A DNA stretch of 64,000 bases from CAWJPW01 sp963844845 (GCA_963844845.1 CAWJPW010000011.1:682001-746000), one strand, 5' to 3'; positions 16,638-26,123 are shown, counted from the first letter of the stretch. Notes: generated from the letters alone by a model not told the origin. Numbers and translations are program-made.

Positions 16638-18719
16638 TCACACCAGGTCGGCGTCGGCCATGGTGAGGTACACCCGGCCAGGGAGCCGCCCCACGTCAAG
16701 ACCGTGATCGAACGAGCGTGCCACCATCACCAGTCCGCTCGGTTCCTCACTCCGGACGAACCCCCTGTCGCGCAGAATCGACTCTCCGAGCCGATCTCCG
16801 TTGAGCCACATCTCCTCGCGAGCCAGGCCGGCCTGGGCCACCATTTTCCCCCCGAGATGCGCCGCCAGCGCCAGGACACCAGGATGGTCATGATCCCAGA
16901 GCAGCTCCACCCACTGGCATGCCGGGCCATCCGTCCGGAAGGCGACGAAACCCACGGCGGTGGCTCCGAACCGCCGGCGTAGCAGGAAGCAATGATACCG
17001 AGCGGTCGGATGCCCGCTGAGGCGCCGGCCGAGGCGGGCGGCATCGCGCGCCACCGCCACCGGATACTGCGCCCGAATCCGCTCCCAGAGCTCGTCGAGC
17101 TCGGAGGATCCGGGGTCCACCAGCTCGGCACGGTAGGCGAGCCGTCCCAGCGAGCTCCTCGGCGCCGGGTCCGAGCGCCGCAGGTAGACGATGGGCTCGG
17201 GAGCCATGGCGTCGTAACCCAGCTGGAGCACGCCCAGGCGAAGAGCCCGCTTGCCCGGGAAACCATACAGGAGCGGGAGGCGTCCCGACGCGCCGAAGCG
17301 CTCGAAGAAGCGCTCCACGGTCTGGATCCACACGCCCCTTCGCCGGAGCTGCCGCCGTGCCTCCCGGGTGGAGAACACGTCGACGATCTGGGCCGCATCG
17401 TAGCTCGCGTCGTCGACCTGGACGCGCACGGGGAGCGCCGCGTACTGGGCGAGCAGGTCGTCTCCGTGCCAGGCCAACATCGCCACGGCCTCCGGGCCGC
17501 CGAACTTCCACCGCCACTCCTCGAGGCTCCGCGCAGTGCGGAACACCTGGTTGAAGGTCCGATTAATGACCTCCTCGTCTCCGCGCCGATAGGGACGAAG
17601 CTCGATCCCGTCGGACGCCAGGGCCCCAGATACGCCGACCTCAAGCGGCTCGCCCCCCGAAAGGACCGGGGGAAGGCGGTCCGCGAGCTCCTCCCGCCAG
17701 GCACCGCTTGCCACCCAGGTGAGTGCCGCCTCCGCACGCTCGGTCACGCGCGCCTCCGAGAAGGCGGTGGCGGCCTCCAGACCGGCCGTGCGCATCGTCC
17801 GCCAGAGCTGGTGGTCGGTCAGCACCGCCTGCGCGGCGTCGGCCAACGCGCGGGGATCGCGGGGCGGAACCTGCACCGCGGCGGGCTCCGCGTACGAGAA
17901 CGCCGGGACCGCCGAGGCGACCACCGGCACGCCGCAGGCCATCGCCTCGAGTACCGGCAGCCCGAACCCCTCCTGCTCCCACGACGGCGCCAGGAGGAGG
18001 TCGCAGCCCGCCACCAGCGCCGCCACCTCGGTGGGCGGCAGATGACAGTGGAACTCGTCCGGCTCGAGCACCGCACGCTCGGCGTCGCTCAGCGGCCATT
18101 GGGAGAGACGGACAACGCGGAGGTCCTGACCGCGCTCACGCAGGATGCGGATGGCCTCCAGGGCGGTGACCACCCCTTTCCAGTCGTTCTCGAAGGGGTG
18201 AACCACCAGGACCCGTGGTTCCTCGTGGGCCGCCAGCCGCTCGTGCGGCTGCCAGAGCGGCTCCAGCGCAGGCGGTACGACCCGCGCCGGCCGTCCGAAG
18301 CGCTGCCGCACGAGATCGGCAAGATGAGGGGCAAGCGCCAATGCCGGCAGGGGTGTCGCGTACGCGGCCAGGATGGCCGGATGGTCGCCGGTATTGTGAG
18401 TGTAGCTGCCCTCGAAGCCCTGGCAGTAGTGCACCGCCTCACCGGCCGCGGCGGCGGCAGATGCGATGGTGGTCCAGAAGGTGGCCACCGTGACGTCGGC
18501 TTCCGGCATCCGCTCCGCCGCGAGGTCCGGGACCTGGTGGTACGGCAGCTCCAAGCCGTACCAATCCGGACGAGACCCGCGACTGAACACCTGCACGACG
18601 TGACCCTGTCGGTGCAGCAGCTGAGCCTGGTGCAGAGCGATCTTGACGCCGCCGAACAACGCGGTGTCCTCGAGGAGATAGTTGACCCTCAGAGGCGCTC
18701 CGCTCACCCCATCTCCCAT
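16638..18719 (-). CDS. GT4 glycosyltransferase fused to a GNAT-like acyltransferase domain
   Basis: A 693-residue two-domain cytoplasmic protein. Residues ~1-355 are a GT-B glycosyltransferase of family 4, with the acceptor loop LFGGVKIAL near the start and the nucleotide-sugar motif SWEQEGFGLPVLEAMACG near residue 265. Residues ~370-690 resemble GNAT-type acyltransferases of the Eis/UPF0256 style (IELRPYRRGDEEVINRTFNQ, later GDDLLAQYAALPVRV, and FFERFGASGRLPLLYGFPG). The likely product is an acylated surface sugar, but neither substrate is readable. ATG 18719 has GGAGGTG upstream; GTG at 18707 overlapping the ATPase stop is an alternative. It overlaps the ABC ATPase gene by 16 bases. Confidence 0.8.
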   Translation of the reverse strand: MGDGVSGAPLRVNYLLEDTALFGGVKIALHQAQLLHRQGHVVQVFSRGSRPDWYGLELPYHQVPDLAAERMPEADVTVATFWTTIASAAAAAGEAVHYCQGFEGSYTHNTGDHPAILAAYATPLPALALAPHLADLVRQRFGRPARVVPPALEPLWQPHERLAAHEEPRVLVVHPFENDWKGVVTALEAIRILRERGQDLRVVRLSQWPLSDAERAVLEPDEFHCHLPPTEVAALVAGCDLLLAPSWEQEGFGLPVLEAMACGVPVVASAVPAFSYAEPAAVQVPPRDPRALADAAQAVLTDHQLWRTMRTAGLEAATAFSEARVTERAEAALTWVASGAWREELADRLPPVLSGGEPLEVGVSGALASDGIELRPYRRGDEEVINRTFNQVFRTARSLEEWRWKFGGPEAVAMLAWHGDDLLAQYAALPVRVQVDDASYDAAQIVDVFSTREARRQLRRRGVWIQTVERFFERFGASGRLPLLYGFPGKRALRLGVLQLGYDAMAPEPIVYLRRSDPAPRSSLGRLAYRAELVDPGSSELDELWERIRAQYPVAVARDAARLGRRLSGHPTARYHCFLLRRRFGATAVGFVAFRTDGPACQWVELLWDHDHPGVLALAAHLGGKMVAQAGLAREEMWLNGDRLGESILRDRGFVRSEEPSGLVMVARSFDHGLDVGRLPGRVYLTMADADLV

Positions 18720-19909
18720 TCGTGGTCCACCTCCATAAGGGCAGGGGTCCAGCTCGGCGACGCGACCGTCAGGGCCCTGGTCACCGCCACCTGGTCGTGC
18801 ACGTGGAGACCGGTCTCGTCCAGGAGAAACCCGGAGAGACTGAAGGTGCCGCTGGCAAGGCACAGCTCGGGTATTCGGAGCCGGACGCGGTAGGCGGTCG
18901 CGCCCGCGAGCGGGGGCAGATCATCCCAGTGCGTCGAGACGCCAACGACGCAGCGCCCGTCCAGGGTATCGATGGCGACGCCAACGTGGTAGGTCGCGTC
19001 GGCATGCGCGCTGGCGATGTCCATCTCGATATCGAGCGGACCACCGGGGGAGATCTCGCCGCTGGCGCCCGAGCTTGACGCCCTCAGGCCTGTGATGCGG
19101 CCCACGGCCTGCGCGGCGTCTTCGCCGGGCTCACCAGAAGCCCGCTCCGACGACACGGTGCGCTTCTCGCGGGTCAGCAGGTAGGCCTCGTACGCCTCAA
19201 CGACGTCCTTGACCTCACCGAAGCGTTCCACCCGACCTTCCCGCAGCCAGAGCGCACGGTCACAGAACGTCGTCACGTAGTAGAGCGCATGTGAGCAGAA
19301 GAGGATCGTCACGCCGTCGCGCTTGGCCTCGAGCAGCCGATCGATGCACTTCTTCTGAAAGTAGCCGTCGCCCACGGCCAGGGCCTCGTCGATGACCAGC
19401 ACGTCGGCATCCATGTGCGTCGCCACCGCGAAGCCGAGGCGCATCGTCATGCCGGTGGAGTAGGTCTTGAGGGGGTAGTCGATGAACTTACCGAGCTCAG
19501 CGAAGGCATAAATCTCAGGGAGCTTCTTCTCCATCTCCCGACCGTCGATACCGAGAAGCGCGCCGTAGAGCACTGCGTTCTGAGCGCCGGTGAACTCGGG
19601 ATGAAAGGCGGCCCCCAGCTCGAGGATCGACGCCACGACACCATCCAGCCGTACGATCCCGTTCGTGGCCGCCGTGGTCCCGGTGATGATCTTCAGCAGG
19701 GTCGACTTGCCCGCGCCGTTCTCGCCGATGATGCCCACGGCGCTGCCCTTGGCGACCTGGAACGTGACCTCTTCGAGGGCCTTGAAGTCGATGTATCGGC
19801 TTCGCAGACCGAGCAGGCGCTTGACTCGCTCGCCGGGCGATGAGTACACGCGGTAGAGCTTGCTCACATTCGCCACGTCGATGATCGGTGCAGTCTGAAG
19901 CAGCTGCAT
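18704..19909 (-). CDS. ABC transporter ATPase for polysaccharide export (Wzt/TagH-like)
   Basis: A 401-residue ATPase. Walker A is GENGAGKS near residue 68, the signature is YSTGMTMRLGFA and Walker B is DVLVIDEAL. The spacing and the degenerate signature are typical of Wzt/TagH exporters, which move undecaprenyl-linked O-antigen or similar glycans. Residues ~265-400 form a separate beta-sandwich like the Wzt C-terminal domain that recognises the capped glycan end. ATG 19909 is chosen; a TATCCT -10 box (19925 to 19920) lies 10 bases before it. No permease is adjacent; the only ABC-2 permease in the window is at 29747-30586. Confidence 0.9.
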   Translation of the reverse strand: MQLLQTAPIIDVANVSKLYRVYSSPGERVKRLLGLRSRYIDFKALEEVTFQVAKGSAVGIIGENGAGKSTLLKIITGTTAATNGIVRLDGVVASILELGAAFHPEFTGAQNAVLYGALLGIDGREMEKKLPEIYAFAELGKFIDYPLKTYSTGMTMRLGFAVATHMDADVLVIDEALAVGDGYFQKKCIDRLLEAKRDGVTILFCSHALYYVTTFCDRALWLREGRVERFGEVKDVVEAYEAYLLTREKRTVSSERASGEPGEDAAQAVGRITGLRASSSGASGEISPGGPLDIEMDIASAHADATYHVGVAIDTLDGRCVVGVSTHWDDLPPLAGATAYRVRLRIPELCLASGTFSLSGFLLDETGLHVHDQVAVTRALTVASPSWTPALMEVDHEWEMG

Positions 19910-19925
19910 GGCGTGGCGCAGGATA
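19910..19925 (-). promoter_or_regulatory. -10 box of near-leaderless ABC ATPase promoter
   Basis: TATCCT on the minus strand at 19925-19920, ten bases before the ATG at 19909. No Shine-Dalgarno intervenes. Confidence 0.4.
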
Positions 19926-20067
19926 GCACAGGGCCCGGTTCCGCCCCGTCGCGGACGGGGGCGCCGCGACCGTCGGGTACCGCACGGTTGTTGGCGCCTC
20001 GCCTCGCTTCCCGCACCCCCCGACCCCCGGGAACGATTCGTGCATAATGCCTCGGGGACCGGCTCGG

Positions 20068-20073
20068 TATAAT
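20068..20073 (+). promoter_or_regulatory. -10 box upstream of LolA-like gene
   Basis: A perfect TATAAT, about 50 bases ahead of the ATG at 20122, which has its own GGAGG site. No consensus -35 is seen. Confidence 0.5.
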
Positions 20074-20121
20074 GACCGGCGCACACTAGTCCCGCCTTAT
20101 GCGGACGCGGAGGTTCTCTTG

Positions 20122-20952
20122 ATGCTTCGTTCGACTCGACTTACGATGATTCTCGCACTGGGTATTGCAAGCACAGGCCTGGCTGGGCCACCGCCATCTG
20201 CCAAGACGCTCGTTGATCGCGCCAAGATGGCGGCCGGGGGAGAAGACGCGTTCACCAAGCTCGGCGTGGTCAAGATGAAGATCCACGAGGACGAGGTGAC
20301 CGCCAAGGGAGAGAAGCATCCGGCGGACTTCACCGGGTACGCGAACACCGCTCACCTCGACCAGATGCGTCTGGAGCTGCCAGGCGACGTCGTGCTTGCC
20401 ACGCTGGGCGGCGGAAAGGGCTGGGCCACCGTCGCCGGCACCGAGGACACACGGCCACTGACTCCCTACAAGTCCGTGACCACCATTCGCACGAAGCTGT
20501 TCCCGCTGCTGGTGCCGTTCTCCCTTGATCTCGATGGCATCACGATCAGTGATGTCGAGCCTGCGACGTGGGAGGGGAAGGCGGTCTGGAAGATGAAGGT
20601 CACTTTCCCCAAGGACTTCTTCGGCAGCCCGATCATGGATGTGCCGTGGGAGCTGCTGCAGGATCGGGAAAGCGGCGCGATGCTCGCGTGGCAGTTCCTG
20701 CCTCCGCCCGAGTACGAGTCCTACACCACCGAGGGGATGCGCTTCCGGCTGCTCACCACCAAGCCCGTGGACGGGGTGACGCTCCCTGCCAAGATCCTCG
20801 CCGAGGGAATCACGACTGACGGCAACATCAACAATCACTACCGGACCGTCGAGGTCGAGGTGACCCCCCTCGGCGATACCGGCGCCGAGCTCTTCCTCCC
20901 GCCATCGGTGCGCGAAAGGCTCGACTCCGGAGGTGGCAGCACACAGCCTTGA
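20122..20952 (+). CDS. Secreted LolA/LppX-like protein
   Basis: A 276-residue exported protein with a Sec signal (residues 1-21, cut near GLAG). The mature part begins with the AKTLVDRAKMAAGG pattern found in outer-membrane lipoprotein-sorting-like proteins of the LolA/LppX fold. It continues with alternating beta strands and no catalytic motif. A periplasmic lipid- or lipoprotein-binding role is inferred from the fold only. GGAGG stands 8 bases before ATG 20122. A strong hairpin terminator follows at 21004. Confidence 0.72.
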   Translation: MLRSTRLTMILALGIASTGLAGPPPSAKTLVDRAKMAAGGEDAFTKLGVVKMKIHEDEVTAKGEKHPADFTGYANTAHLDQMRLELPGDVVLATLGGGKGWATVAGTEDTRPLTPYKSVTTIRTKLFPLLVPFSLDLDGITISDVEPATWEGKAVWKMKVTFPKDFFGSPIMDVPWELLQDRESGAMLAWQFLPPPEYESYTTEGMRFRLLTTKPVDGVTLPAKILAEGITTDGNINNHYRTVEVEVTPLGDTGAELFLPPSVRERLDSGGGSTQP

Positions 20953-21003
20953 CGGAGCGCACCGCAGGATCGATCCCATCCCCGGTGAGCCCCCGTCACA
21001 TCA

Positions 21004-21047
21004 GCGAGCCCGGGCCGATCGTCGATCGACCCGGGCTCGCTTTCTTC
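21004..21047 (+). terminator. Rho-independent terminator after LolA-like gene
   Basis: GCGAGCCCGGG (21004-21014) pairs with CCCGGGCTCGC (21030-21040), with a further GATCG/CGATC pairing inside, and is followed by TTTCTT. Confidence 0.75.
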
Positions 21048-21618
21048 CCCCTCAACCCCACCGTCCAGTGCGCACGGACCATGGAGGCCCGCACCTTCGA
21101 CGCGCCGGCTGAGGATGACGTCTCCACACCCCGGAGGAGAACGGGAAGCACCACCGAGGCCCGGCGGCGGTGGCCGACCGCCGGGGCCTGACCACCGCCG
21201 AGCAGCTTGACTCTGGCGGAGGCGCGCACTCCCTCCCGTCATCGAGGGCCACCCCCGGAGCACTCTGAGCCGGATGAGCTGGCGGGCGCTCAATGGACGG
21301 GCGGTGCTCGCCCTGGTCACGTGACCGTCGCGACCGTCGCGGGCGATGGCTCAAGACGCTGCTCCCCCGAGCCGGCGACCACAGCCCGGAGTCGGCGCCG
21401 AGCCATGGCCGGGCCGCCCCGGGCGCAGAGCGTGCCGCGATCTCTGCCGGTGCCCTGGCACGGGCCACGGTGGTGAGCCGTCAGCCCACGCCCGGCGAGC
21501 CGCACGGTCACCTCCCGGGGCTCCGAGATGGACACGACCGGACCTCTCTGAGAGACCCTCCAAGGCGCCAGCAGGAGTCCGCCGACGGCTCGGGCGCGGC
21601 CACAAGGCCACACGGAGA

Positions 21619-21643
21619 GAGGGGGCGGCCGAGCCGCCCCCTC
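21619..21643 (-). terminator. Terminator-like hairpin after the BACON/PKD gene
   Basis: An 11-base perfect stem with a 3-base loop, 22 bases beyond the stop at 21665. On the minus strand it is followed by TCTCTCC, a weak U-tract. Confidence 0.55.
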
Positions 21644-21664
21644 ATGTTCGCTCGGTTGTTGTCG

Positions 21665-24600
21665 CTACTGCTTCGCTGCTTGAATGAAGATCGGGTCGCC
21701 GCTCACCTGGTCCACCACCGACGCCCATGCCGTCGCCCCACCCCCTCCGGTCAGGCGAACCTCCACCGAACCCTTGAGGTCCATCCCCTCCAGCCCCACC
21801 GCGGCGGGCAGGCTCATCTGCACGTAGTGCTTGGGAGCGAGCGGTATGGTCTTCTTGCTGGTGAGAGCACCGTTCTCCGAATGATAGGTGACCTCGAAGG
21901 TGGCGACCGAGTCGCTGGGGTTCACCAGCCCGATGTTGGTGCGGTAGCTGGCATCGTGCTCGACCCCGGTGAGGTAGAGCACCTCGCCAGGCTGAGCCAG
22001 GCTGGTATCGAGCGCGGCGGGGATCTGCTGGCCGTAGGTGCCCGCAGTCTCGCCGCTCGGATCGCTGGTGTAGGTCCGTGAGATCACTGCTGGCGCCACG
22101 TCACCGGTGTAGGTGATGACGACGGCGCCCTGGGTGGCCGTCTCCTGCGCGAAGAGGGAGATGACGTTCTCGATCCACAGGGTACCGTGCGCCAGAACCG
22201 TAAACTCCTGCGGTTGGTAGGTCTGATCGTCGCCGTAAGGGGGCAGGAACTCGAGGGTCACGAGGATCGAGCTGGCCGAGGGGTTGTAAAGGCGCAGGTC
22301 CGAACGCCACGAGGTCTGCTGGTCGCCGGCGGTCTGGGCGGCCGCCGGGAGGATCAGGCTCGTCGGCTGAGGCGGAGCCTCCGCGGCTGCCTGGGTCACG
22401 GTGAGCGTCTTGGACCCGGCCACCGTGATCCTACCGGCCCGCTGGGTCTGGGTGGGGTTGGCTGCGGCCGTCCAGCGGACCAGCCCGGACCCGGTGGTCG
22501 TCCCTGTGGGTGACGTGACGGAGAGCCAGCCGGCGTTGCTCGCCGCCGACCACTGACAGGAGCTGCCGGAGCTCACGCTCACCTGTCCGGAGTCGCCCGC
22601 CGCCGCGGCCTGCTGCTCCGCGGCCGACAGGCTGTACGTACAGGTCGTCGTCCCGCAGCTGCCGGCAGTCTGAACGGTGAGGCTGTGGGAGACAGTCGAG
22701 CCGTCGTCGAGATTCAGTACCACCGTGTGCGGACCGGCATCGCGGTAGGCCCACTCGAAGGGCGTGCAGCCGAAGGCGCCGCACGACTGGGTGGCCGTCT
22801 CGCCTGCGCAGTTGGCGCCTCCGAGGCTCCACGACCTGGCCCGGTCGTCCGCCCCGCTGATGGAGAAGCTCACCGTCTCGCCGCGCTCGGGGCTGGTCGG
22901 CGACCAGCTGAAGTCGACGCTCCCGCCCCCGCCGGTGCCGGCCTGGGTGATGGAGAAGACGCGCCCCCCGACGGTGACGCTGCCGTTCCGGGAGGTCGTG
23001 CCGGAGTTGGCGGCCACGGCGAAGGTGACGCTGCCGTACCCGGTGCCGCTGGTGGGGGTGACGCCGGTGATCCAGGAGGTGCTGCTCTGGGCGGTCCAGG
23101 CGCAGCCGCTGTCGGTGTTCACGGTGATCGAACCGCCGCCCCCGGCTGCCGTGAACGACGCGGTCCCCGACAGGGTGTAGGTGCAGGAGCTGGTGCAGCC
23201 TCCGCTGTTCTGAACGCTGATGGAGTGGGTCACCGTGGAGTTGTCGCTGAGCGTGAGGGTGACGGTGTGCGGCCCGGCATCGCGGTAGGTCCAGTAGTAC
23301 GGGCTGCAGCTGCTGAAGGTGTCGCACACCTCGTCACCCGTGGTTCCCTCGCAGTTGGCGCCCCCGAAGTTCCAGGAGTGGCCTAGATCAGCGGCGCCAC
23401 TGATGCTGAATTTGACCTTCTGGCCCTTGGTCGGGCTGGCCGGGCTCCAGCTGAAGTCGACGTCGGTGCTCCGCACCGTGAAGCTCTTTGTGGCTGACAG
23501 GGCCGGAGCTCCCGTGACGGTCAGCTCCAGCTTGGCGCTGTGCTGCACGTCGAAGGAGACCGTGGAGGCCGCAAAGACGCACGGGGGAATGGTGACCTCC
23601 CCGCCGGTTTTGCCGGTCACGTCACCCTCGCAGCCGGCCCTCGTGGTGTCGTCCACCTTGAAGGCGTAGTGGGCGGTGACCCCGTCGGCCACGCGGCTGT
23701 CGGTGGGGCTCAGGGTGATCTGGTCGTCGGGACCCGGCGTCGTGCTCGGCAGCATCGAGAGCACCGGCGCCGCGCTCGCGACCTCGAGGTCGGTCGACGT
23801 CGCGTGGGCTGTGTAGTAGATGGGGGCGCCGTTGGTGGCGCTGATGCTGTTCCAGTGCTCGTAGGTGAGGTCGAGCCCGAACTGCCACGGCCCCCCCGGC
23901 GTGAGCTTGACCTGGGTGGTCTTTCCTGTGGGATGGGTGACGACTTCATCGGGTGGCGGCGTGATCGTCCACACGTACGCGGAGTCTGCCGCGGGGGGAT
24001 TCCCCTGGCCGCTGCCCGTCAGGTCCACGGTCTCGCCCGCGAGTGGTGCGGCCTGGCTGAGGCTGATGCTCGCCGTGGGGCTGCAGTTGAAGTTGACGGG
24101 AACGGTTGCGCTCGGCCCGGTGTCGTCGATCTGCACGTGAGCGTAGTAGGCCGCGTTGGCGGTCCCCACCTTGGTGCAGTCGAGGGCGACGGGCGAGGTC
24201 CACGAGGTCGAGAGGTTACCCTCGCCCCATCCCGTGTCGGTACCGGCGACCACCGGATCGGTGAGCTGCTCGCCGTGGGTGATCCAGAGGCGGGCGGTGG
24301 TCCAGTTGATCGAGTCGTTGGAGACGAGGACCCGATCGCCCGGGAACGGGCCGCCCGGCAAGCTCACGCTCAGCCGAGCAGTGGGCTGCTGCGCCGCGCC
24401 GGTGTAGTCGAAGTAGGCCATCTGATAGTAGCGGGCGAGATAGAGACCCGAGCCATCCGGGGTGAAGCTGGCGCCGAGCTCGTAGATCTTCTCGGGGGCG
24501 GGGTCGTGCGCGGCGGTGTTGTAGTCGGCCAGGGGATCGTTCCAGTAGGAGTGATCGACCTCGACCGCCGAGGCGTTCGGCATACCGAGGTCCCGGAGCT

Positions 24601-25753
24601 CGAACAGGCCCCGAGCAGCAGTCTCACCGTCGTTCTTGGTGAGCAGGAGGGCGAAGCCTCCGCTGCCGGAAACGGTCACCGTGGGGATCTCCCACCCCGA
24701 CGGGTAGTTCTCCGGCTCCGCAAAGGACACGCCGGTCTGACCCAAGACAACCGACGAGCCCGATGCGGTGATGCTGTAGAGCTTGGCGGAGGGTACCGCG
24801 TTGGGGTCGGCAGTGAGGAGGTACGCAGGGGCCCCAGGGTAATCATGGCCGTCGACGAAGAACGCGCCTGTGTTGATCCGCCCCACCTCCACCGGCAGGC
24901 CATCCAGGATCTTGGCGACGACGACCGTCTTCTTCCCGTCGACGCGATAGACGACGATGTTCGGTCCCGTGCCGCCGGGCACCTCGACACCCCAGTCCGG
25001 GCCATCGAACGAGGCGCCCAGACACTGGACCTGGGCGAAGCTCGCCGGGCTGGTAGATCCGACCACGCGGTAGACACCCCACTCGGGGCTCCGCGGATCG
25101 GCGCCGCAGTTCGGCGCGACGCCCTTGGCGAGGACGTACTGCGAGGTGCCGTCCTTGTAGGTCAGCCCGATCTTGGCGCCGTCATAGGCCCACGCCTGCA
25201 CGAAGGCAGGATTTCCACCCAGAGTGGGTGCGCCGAGGTCGAACAGGATGCTCCGCGAGCCGTTGTCGATGAACCCGTACTGGCACTCGTCACAGACGCC
25301 GGTGCCGAGCACCCCGTCGAGGCCCAGGACTGCCGTGGTGGTCTGCGCAGTGGCGACATCGCCCCCGCTCAACTCCGCCTCGATGCCCCCGTTACCCACG
25401 GCGTCGATTCCCAACGCCGCCGTACAGTTGTACCCGAGGCCGAACTTGCCCGTCGCGACGTTGGTGCCGGGGTGTTCGATATCATAGATGAGCACGTCCG
25501 TGGACGCGTCGAGGAACAGGTAGTCGTGGTGGTTCCAGGTGAAGGGGAGAGGCTGCTTCGGCCTGGCGTAGCAGTTGAATGGATCACCCTTGTTGGAATT
25601 GTCGATGATCATACGCTTGTAGGAGTACACCTGGGCACCGGCGGAGTTGGCCATGGCGAGTGCCGTCACGAGCAGCAAAACGCCTGCCGTCGAGCCCCGC
25701 AACAGAAATGCGCGGACCGATCGCTGGACCGCGACGAGTCGAGTCCTGTTCAT
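21665..25753 (-). CDS. Large secreted protein with tandem PKD-BACON modules
   Basis: A 1362-residue exported protein. ATG 25753 is chosen for GGAGG 5 bases upstream, and it opens a long Sec signal ending near GAQV. The first ~550 residues look like a beta-propeller or lectin-like sensor region without a clear family. Then come Ig/PKD-like domains and two copies of a PKD-plus-BACON module (DFSWSP.., then a Gly-rich link into xxCxWxAxSxxxWIT). The C-terminal ~230 residues hold two repeat-like beta domains (SDLRLYNPS, TNIGLVNPSDS). BACON and PKD modules bind carbohydrate or mediate adhesion, so a cell-surface role is inferred. It has a well-formed sigma-70 promoter. Confidence 0.83.
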   Translation of the reverse strand: MNRTRLVAVQRSVRAFLLRGSTAGVLLLVTALAMANSAGAQVYSYKRMIIDNSNKGDPFNCYARPKQPLPFTWNHHDYLFLDASTDVLIYDIEHPGTNVATGKFGLGYNCTAALGIDAVGNGGIEAELSGGDVATAQTTTAVLGLDGVLGTGVCDECQYGFIDNGSRSILFDLGAPTLGGNPAFVQAWAYDGAKIGLTYKDGTSQYVLAKGVAPNCGADPRSPEWGVYRVVGSTSPASFAQVQCLGASFDGPDWGVEVPGGTGPNIVVYRVDGKKTVVVAKILDGLPVEVGRINTGAFFVDGHDYPGAPAYLLTADPNAVPSAKLYSITASGSSVVLGQTGVSFAEPENYPSGWEIPTVTVSGSGGFALLLTKNDGETAARGLFELRDLGMPNASAVEVDHSYWNDPLADYNTAAHDPAPEKIYELGASFTPDGSGLYLARYYQMAYFDYTGAAQQPTARLSVSLPGGPFPGDRVLVSNDSINWTTARLWITHGEQLTDPVVAGTDTGWGEGNLSTSWTSPVALDCTKVGTANAAYYAHVQIDDTGPSATVPVNFNCSPTASISLSQAAPLAGETVDLTGSGQGNPPAADSAYVWTITPPPDEVVTHPTGKTTQVKLTPGGPWQFGLDLTYEHWNSISATNGAPIYYTAHATSTDLEVASAAPVLSMLPSTTPGPDDQITLSPTDSRVADGVTAHYAFKVDDTTRAGCEGDVTGKTGGEVTIPPCVFAASTVSFDVQHSAKLELTVTGAPALSATKSFTVRSTDVDFSWSPASPTKGQKVKFSISGAADLGHSWNFGGANCEGTTGDEVCDTFSSCSPYYWTYRDAGPHTVTLTLSDNSTVTHSISVQNSGGCTSSCTYTLSGTASFTAAGGGGSITVNTDSGCAWTAQSSTSWITGVTPTSGTGYGSVTFAVAANSGTTSRNGSVTVGGRVFSITQAGTGGGGSVDFSWSPTSPERGETVSFSISGADDRARSWSLGGANCAGETATQSCGAFGCTPFEWAYRDAGPHTVVLNLDDGSTVSHSLTVQTAGSCGTTTCTYSLSAAEQQAAAAGDSGQVSVSSGSSCQWSAASNAGWLSVTSPTGTTTGSGLVRWTAAANPTQTQRAGRITVAGSKTLTVTQAAAEAPPQPTSLILPAAAQTAGDQQTSWRSDLRLYNPSASSILVTLEFLPPYGDDQTYQPQEFTVLAHGTLWIENVISLFAQETATQGAVVITYTGDVAPAVISRTYTSDPSGETAGTYGQQIPAALDTSLAQPGEVLYLTGVEHDASYRTNIGLVNPSDSVATFEVTYHSENGALTSKKTIPLAPKHYVQMSLPAAVGLEGMDLKGSVEVRLTGGGGATAWASVVDQVSGDPIFIQAAKQ
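22390..23464 (-). repeat. Internal tandem duplication of a PKD-BACON module
   Basis: Two units of about 540 bases, starting near 23464 and 22922 on the minus strand. Each opens with DFSWSP, contains GGANC and YRDAGPHTV, and closes with a CTYSLS or CTYTLS strand leading into a BACON domain. Protein identity is high in the PKD part. Confidence 0.75.
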
Positions 25754-25805
25754 CCCTACCTCCAAGGTGGGCGCGCGGGCCGCCGAAGCCCTTCCGCCCA
25801 AGGGG

Positions 25806-25833
25806 ATTATAGCCTACTCGCAAGGCCGGTCAA
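25806..25833 (-). promoter_or_regulatory. Sigma-70 promoter of the BACON/PKD gene
   Basis: TTGACC (25833 to 25828), a 16-base spacer and TATAAT (25811 to 25806) on the minus strand. The predicted start near 25799 leaves a ~45-base leader with the GGAGG site. Confidence 0.8.
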
Positions 25834-26066
25834 TGGCTGTGACCAGCCTCACCAAGGGAAGCACATACCGAGCCGGGTTCTCCTGGCGCTGGAACACGCC
25901 GAGGGAAAACCCACCGAGGACCGGTGCAGCATGCGCACGGGATGGAGCAGGCGCTCCATCCAGGGCGTGGTGACAGGGCGAGCGGCTGGAGGCAGCGCTC
26001 GGTGACGGGGGCTGCGGCGTGCGCCCGGAAATTCCCACCGTGGCGCCGCCCGACCGACAGGCGCGA

Positions 26067-26101
26067 GGGAAAGAAGAAAGGGGCGGCCCGAAGGCCGCCC
26101 C
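26067..26101 (-). terminator. Strong Rho-independent terminator
   Basis: GGGGCGGCC and GGCCGCCCC (9 bases, 26080-26101) close a TTCG tetraloop on the minus strand, followed by TTTCTTCTTTC. It ends the transcript of the gene at 26124-27749. Confidence 0.88.
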
Positions 26102-26123
26102 TGTCCGTACTTGCCACGAACGC

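Larger units (their letters stand above)
20953..21664. other. Non-coding interval with hairpins
   Basis: 712 bases without a supported gene between two convergent genes. Besides the terminators at its two ends, I see only GC-rich short palindromes (for example around 21160-21184) and no conserved reading frame, repeat family or RNA gene. Confidence 0.55.
25754..26123. other. Non-coding interval between two secreted-protein genes
   Basis: 370 bases holding the promoter of the BACON/PKD gene at its left, a 9-base perfect hairpin (GGATGGAGC at 25940-25948 with GCTCCATCC at 25953-25961, no U-tract), and the terminator of the upstream gene at its right. No gene is supported. Confidence 0.5.

Noticed and set aside
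14445..16699. Programmed ribosomal frameshifting in the YfhO-like gene
   Set aside because: A C6 tract can slip, but no stimulatory structure or stop-coupled signal is evident, and the family does not use recoding. Indel or phase variation is simpler.
16992..18893. A very long open frame opposite the GT4-GNAT gene
   Set aside because: Its translation shows no known motif, while the minus-strand protein has clear GT4 and GNAT features. Long antisense frames are expected at this GC content.
20953..21664. Small genes in the 712-base gap
   Set aside because: No frame there has a ribosome-binding site together with a protein-like composition; hairpins explain the visible structure.
23540..26005. 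An open frame of more than 800 codons opposite the BACON/PKD gene
   Set aside because: It runs antisense to a gene with signal peptide, strong promoter and recognisable domains, and it crosses that gene's promoter.
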